A stretch of 6,110 nt of DNA from NCBI GenBank assembly GCA_902465495.1, contig CABQND010000071.1, positions 1 through 6,110 on the forward strand. The letters run 5' to 3'. Of this stretch, positions 4,882 to 6,110 are shown piece by piece (positions within the stretch are counted from its first letter, which is position 1; each line of letters begins with the position of its first letter). The stretch is from an uncultured Eubacteriales bacterium. GTDB lineage: Bacteria; Bacillota; Clostridia; Christensenellales; Borkfalkiaceae. Under the pieces are notes generated by a model, which was not told where the DNA came from, searched no databases, and saw nothing but the letters and a program-made list of their open reading frames with translations. Position numbers and translations under genes: made by a program.

Positions 4882-6075
4882 ATGGAACTTAAAAATGAGC
4901 GGCGCAGCGCTTTACAGAACGGGTCGACGCTGCTCACGTTTTCGGCGCCGCATCTCAACACGGTTGCGTTCTCCATCGTTTTGCCCTTTGTGCCCGAGAG
5001 CACGCCGGGCGTGTATCATTTTGTCGAGCACATGTTCTTTGAGCGCGCGGGCAAAATGCGCGCAAAGCAGATCAACGCCGCAATGAACGCGAACGGAAGC
5101 GAGATCATGGGCTATACGGCGGTCAATTATATGTGTTTCAATTTTATGTGCCGCAAAGAAGTGTTTTCTTCGCAAATTTCGCTCCTGTTTTCCATGCTCA
5201 ACCAGCGCGAATACGGAGAGGAGGAATTTGAAAAAGTTCTGCCCGTCGTGCGCAACGAAATTTTCGAATATGAATTTTACGATACGCGCGCGGCGGATAT
5301 CCTGCGCGATCTGTGGTTTGATTCGCGCTACATCAGTTCGGTGTTGGGAAGCGCGTCGGTGTTGGAGCGCGTGAGTTTGGAAGAGCTTTCCGAGGCGCGC
5401 GAAAAATTATTTAACAAGGACGTCTGCATGTTCTTGGCGGGCGCGTTTTCGGAAGACGATGTGCATAAAATCGAAGACACGTTCGGGCAAATGCCGCTCA
5501 CGGAACGGGATAATACCCCCGCGCGCGAGGAAGAAAAGGAAACGCGCGAATTCAACCGCCGCGGCAGGGGACGGGAGATGCAGGTGCTCGTGACGTATCA
5601 TATAGATCACGCAGACCGCAAGCTGAAAATGGCGGCGCACTGGCTGCGCAGTGCGCTGTTCGACGGGCTGGACGCGACGTTTTTTCGCTTTTTCGGGGAT
5701 CACGGATTTCAGTTTTATTCGGTGGACGGCAATTACAACATCCGCGGCGACGAGCTCGTGTTTTCCTATCTTGTACACATCGAAAAAAAGGAAATGAAGG
5801 AATTTACCGCACTTGTTGACGAGTTTGAAGAGGCGGCGGAAAAGACGGATTTTCTTTCGCTGGTGCGGCCGTATCTGTACGACAACGCGGTACTGCTTTT
5901 GGATAATCCCGAGCGGCTCTGTTCGCATTATGTGGACACCTGGGCGGATCTTTCAAAAGCGGTGACGCTGGGCGAAGAGACAGACTTTTGCGGCGCATTC
6001 ACGAACGAAACGCTGGCACAGTGCTGGCGGGAGATCACGTCCTCCCTGCGCAGGATATTTTATGTAGGAAAATAA
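4882..6075 (+). CDS. M16 family zinc peptidase (pitrilysin/insulinase-like), single two-domain unit
   Basis: The 397-residue protein starts at ATG 4882, with GGGAG at 4870-4874 seven bases upstream. The inverted zinc motif HxxEH is intact as HFVEHM (H46, E49, H50). The third ligand is E126 in VVRNEIFEYEF, 76 residues after H50, the usual spacing in active M16 enzymes. The intervening ANGSEIMGYTAVNYMCFNF matches the family's 'NA.T....Y' segment. The N-terminal domain runs to about 210, a charged linker (EEEKETREFNRRGRGREM) follows, and a C-terminal M16-like domain fills about 235-397. Length fits a single-chain, about 45-kDa member. No signal peptide is visible, so it is probably cytoplasmic. 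M16 peptidases degrade or process peptides, and many Firmicutes members act as pairs with an inactive partner. No partner is visible here, though one could lie downstream. Substrate unknown. Confidence 0.9.
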   Translation: MELKNERRSALQNGSTLLTFSAPHLNTVAFSIVLPFVPESTPGVYHFVEHMFFERAGKMRAKQINAAMNANGSEIMGYTAVNYMCFNFMCRKEVFSSQISLLFSMLNQREYGEEEFEKVLPVVRNEIFEYEFYDTRAADILRDLWFDSRYISSVLGSASVLERVSLEELSEAREKLFNKDVCMFLAGAFSEDDVHKIEDTFGQMPLTERDNTPAREEEKETREFNRRGRGREMQVLVTYHIDHADRKLKMAAHWLRSALFDGLDATFFRFFGDHGFQFYSVDGNYNIRGDELVFSYLVHIEKKEMKEFTALVDEFEEAAEKTDFLSLVRPYLYDNAVLLLDNPERLCSHYVDTWADLSKAVTLGEETDFCGAFTNETLAQCWREITSSLRRIFYVGK

Positions 6076-6080
6076 AGTAA

Positions 6081-6110
6081 AAACATAAAACCGCGCCCGG
6101 CGCCGCTTTT
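6081..6110 (+). terminator. Probable left half of an intrinsic terminator, cut by the window end
   Basis: Six bases after the M16 stop an A-rich stretch (AAACATAAAA) leads into CCGCGCCCGGCGCCGC (6091-6106) and then TTTT at the edge. In this window terminators have long perfect GC stems with four-base loops, so these bases look like the left arm and loop of one whose right arm lies outside. The inner CGGCGCCG is also self-complementary. Incomplete, so uncertain. Confidence 0.4.

Noticed and set aside
4874..4882. TTTATATAT before the M16 gene as a -10 box
   Set aside because: It overlaps the RBS-to-start spacer, so transcription would begin inside the gene; no -35 partner at proper distance.
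1..6110. tRNA, rRNA, CRISPR array, transposase or attachment site
   Set aside because: No cloverleaf, regular spacer-repeat array, transposase-like protein or terminal inverted repeats with target duplications were seen on either strand.

Overview
The window looks like chromosomal DNA of a low-to-mid GC Gram-positive anaerobe, most likely a gut-type clostridium. The grounds are strong GGAGG-type ribosome binding sites, sigma-A-like promoters, intrinsic terminators with long perfect stems, a DUF5058-type membrane protein (as far as I recall a Firmicutes family), and a secreted multidomain protein with InlB-like repeats. A Christensenellales-type host is my guess from gene style and GCG/CGC-rich codon use; it is not proven. 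All convincing genes are on the + strand.

Layout. (1) 1-1439: the 3' end of a large extracellular modular protein. It has two InlB-B/'bacterial repeat' type beta modules, a carboxypeptidase-regulatory-like beta sandwich and a terminal LamG/concanavalin-like domain. The extreme 5' end of the window is the tail of an earlier copy of that last domain. (2) 1440-1870: intergenic region with tandem hairpins (terminator), then a very AT-rich block (27 of 120 bases G/C over 1571-1690). The block holds a sigma-A-like promoter flanked by two copies of a TTAAATATTTAA palindrome. After it come a possible 30-codon basic small ORF with a good RBS, and a second, extended -10 promoter directly ahead of the next operon. 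(3) 1871-4818: a tight three-gene operon. It encodes a DUF5058-like six-helix membrane protein, a second six-helix membrane protein of similar architecture, and a membrane-anchored M20 metallopeptidase of the PM20D1/carboxypeptidase S type, whose start overlaps the preceding stop (ATGA). (4) 4825-4858: a perfect 15-bp stem with a GAAA loop. (5) 4882-6075: an M16 (pitrilysin/insulinase-like) zinc peptidase with an intact HxxEH motif, followed by what looks like the left half of a terminator cut by the window edge.

How the genes may work together. The two membrane proteins resemble halves of a heteromeric permease. Their translational coupling to an M20 peptidase suggests one unit that imports, exports or processes a small amide-bond substrate such as a dipeptide or N-acyl amino acid. 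The substrate cannot be read from the sequence. The M16 gene may be read through from the operon, because there is almost no room for its own promoter after the hairpin. The most novel parts are the permease-pair plus PM20D1-like enzyme and the palindrome-flanked small-ORF locus upstream of it.
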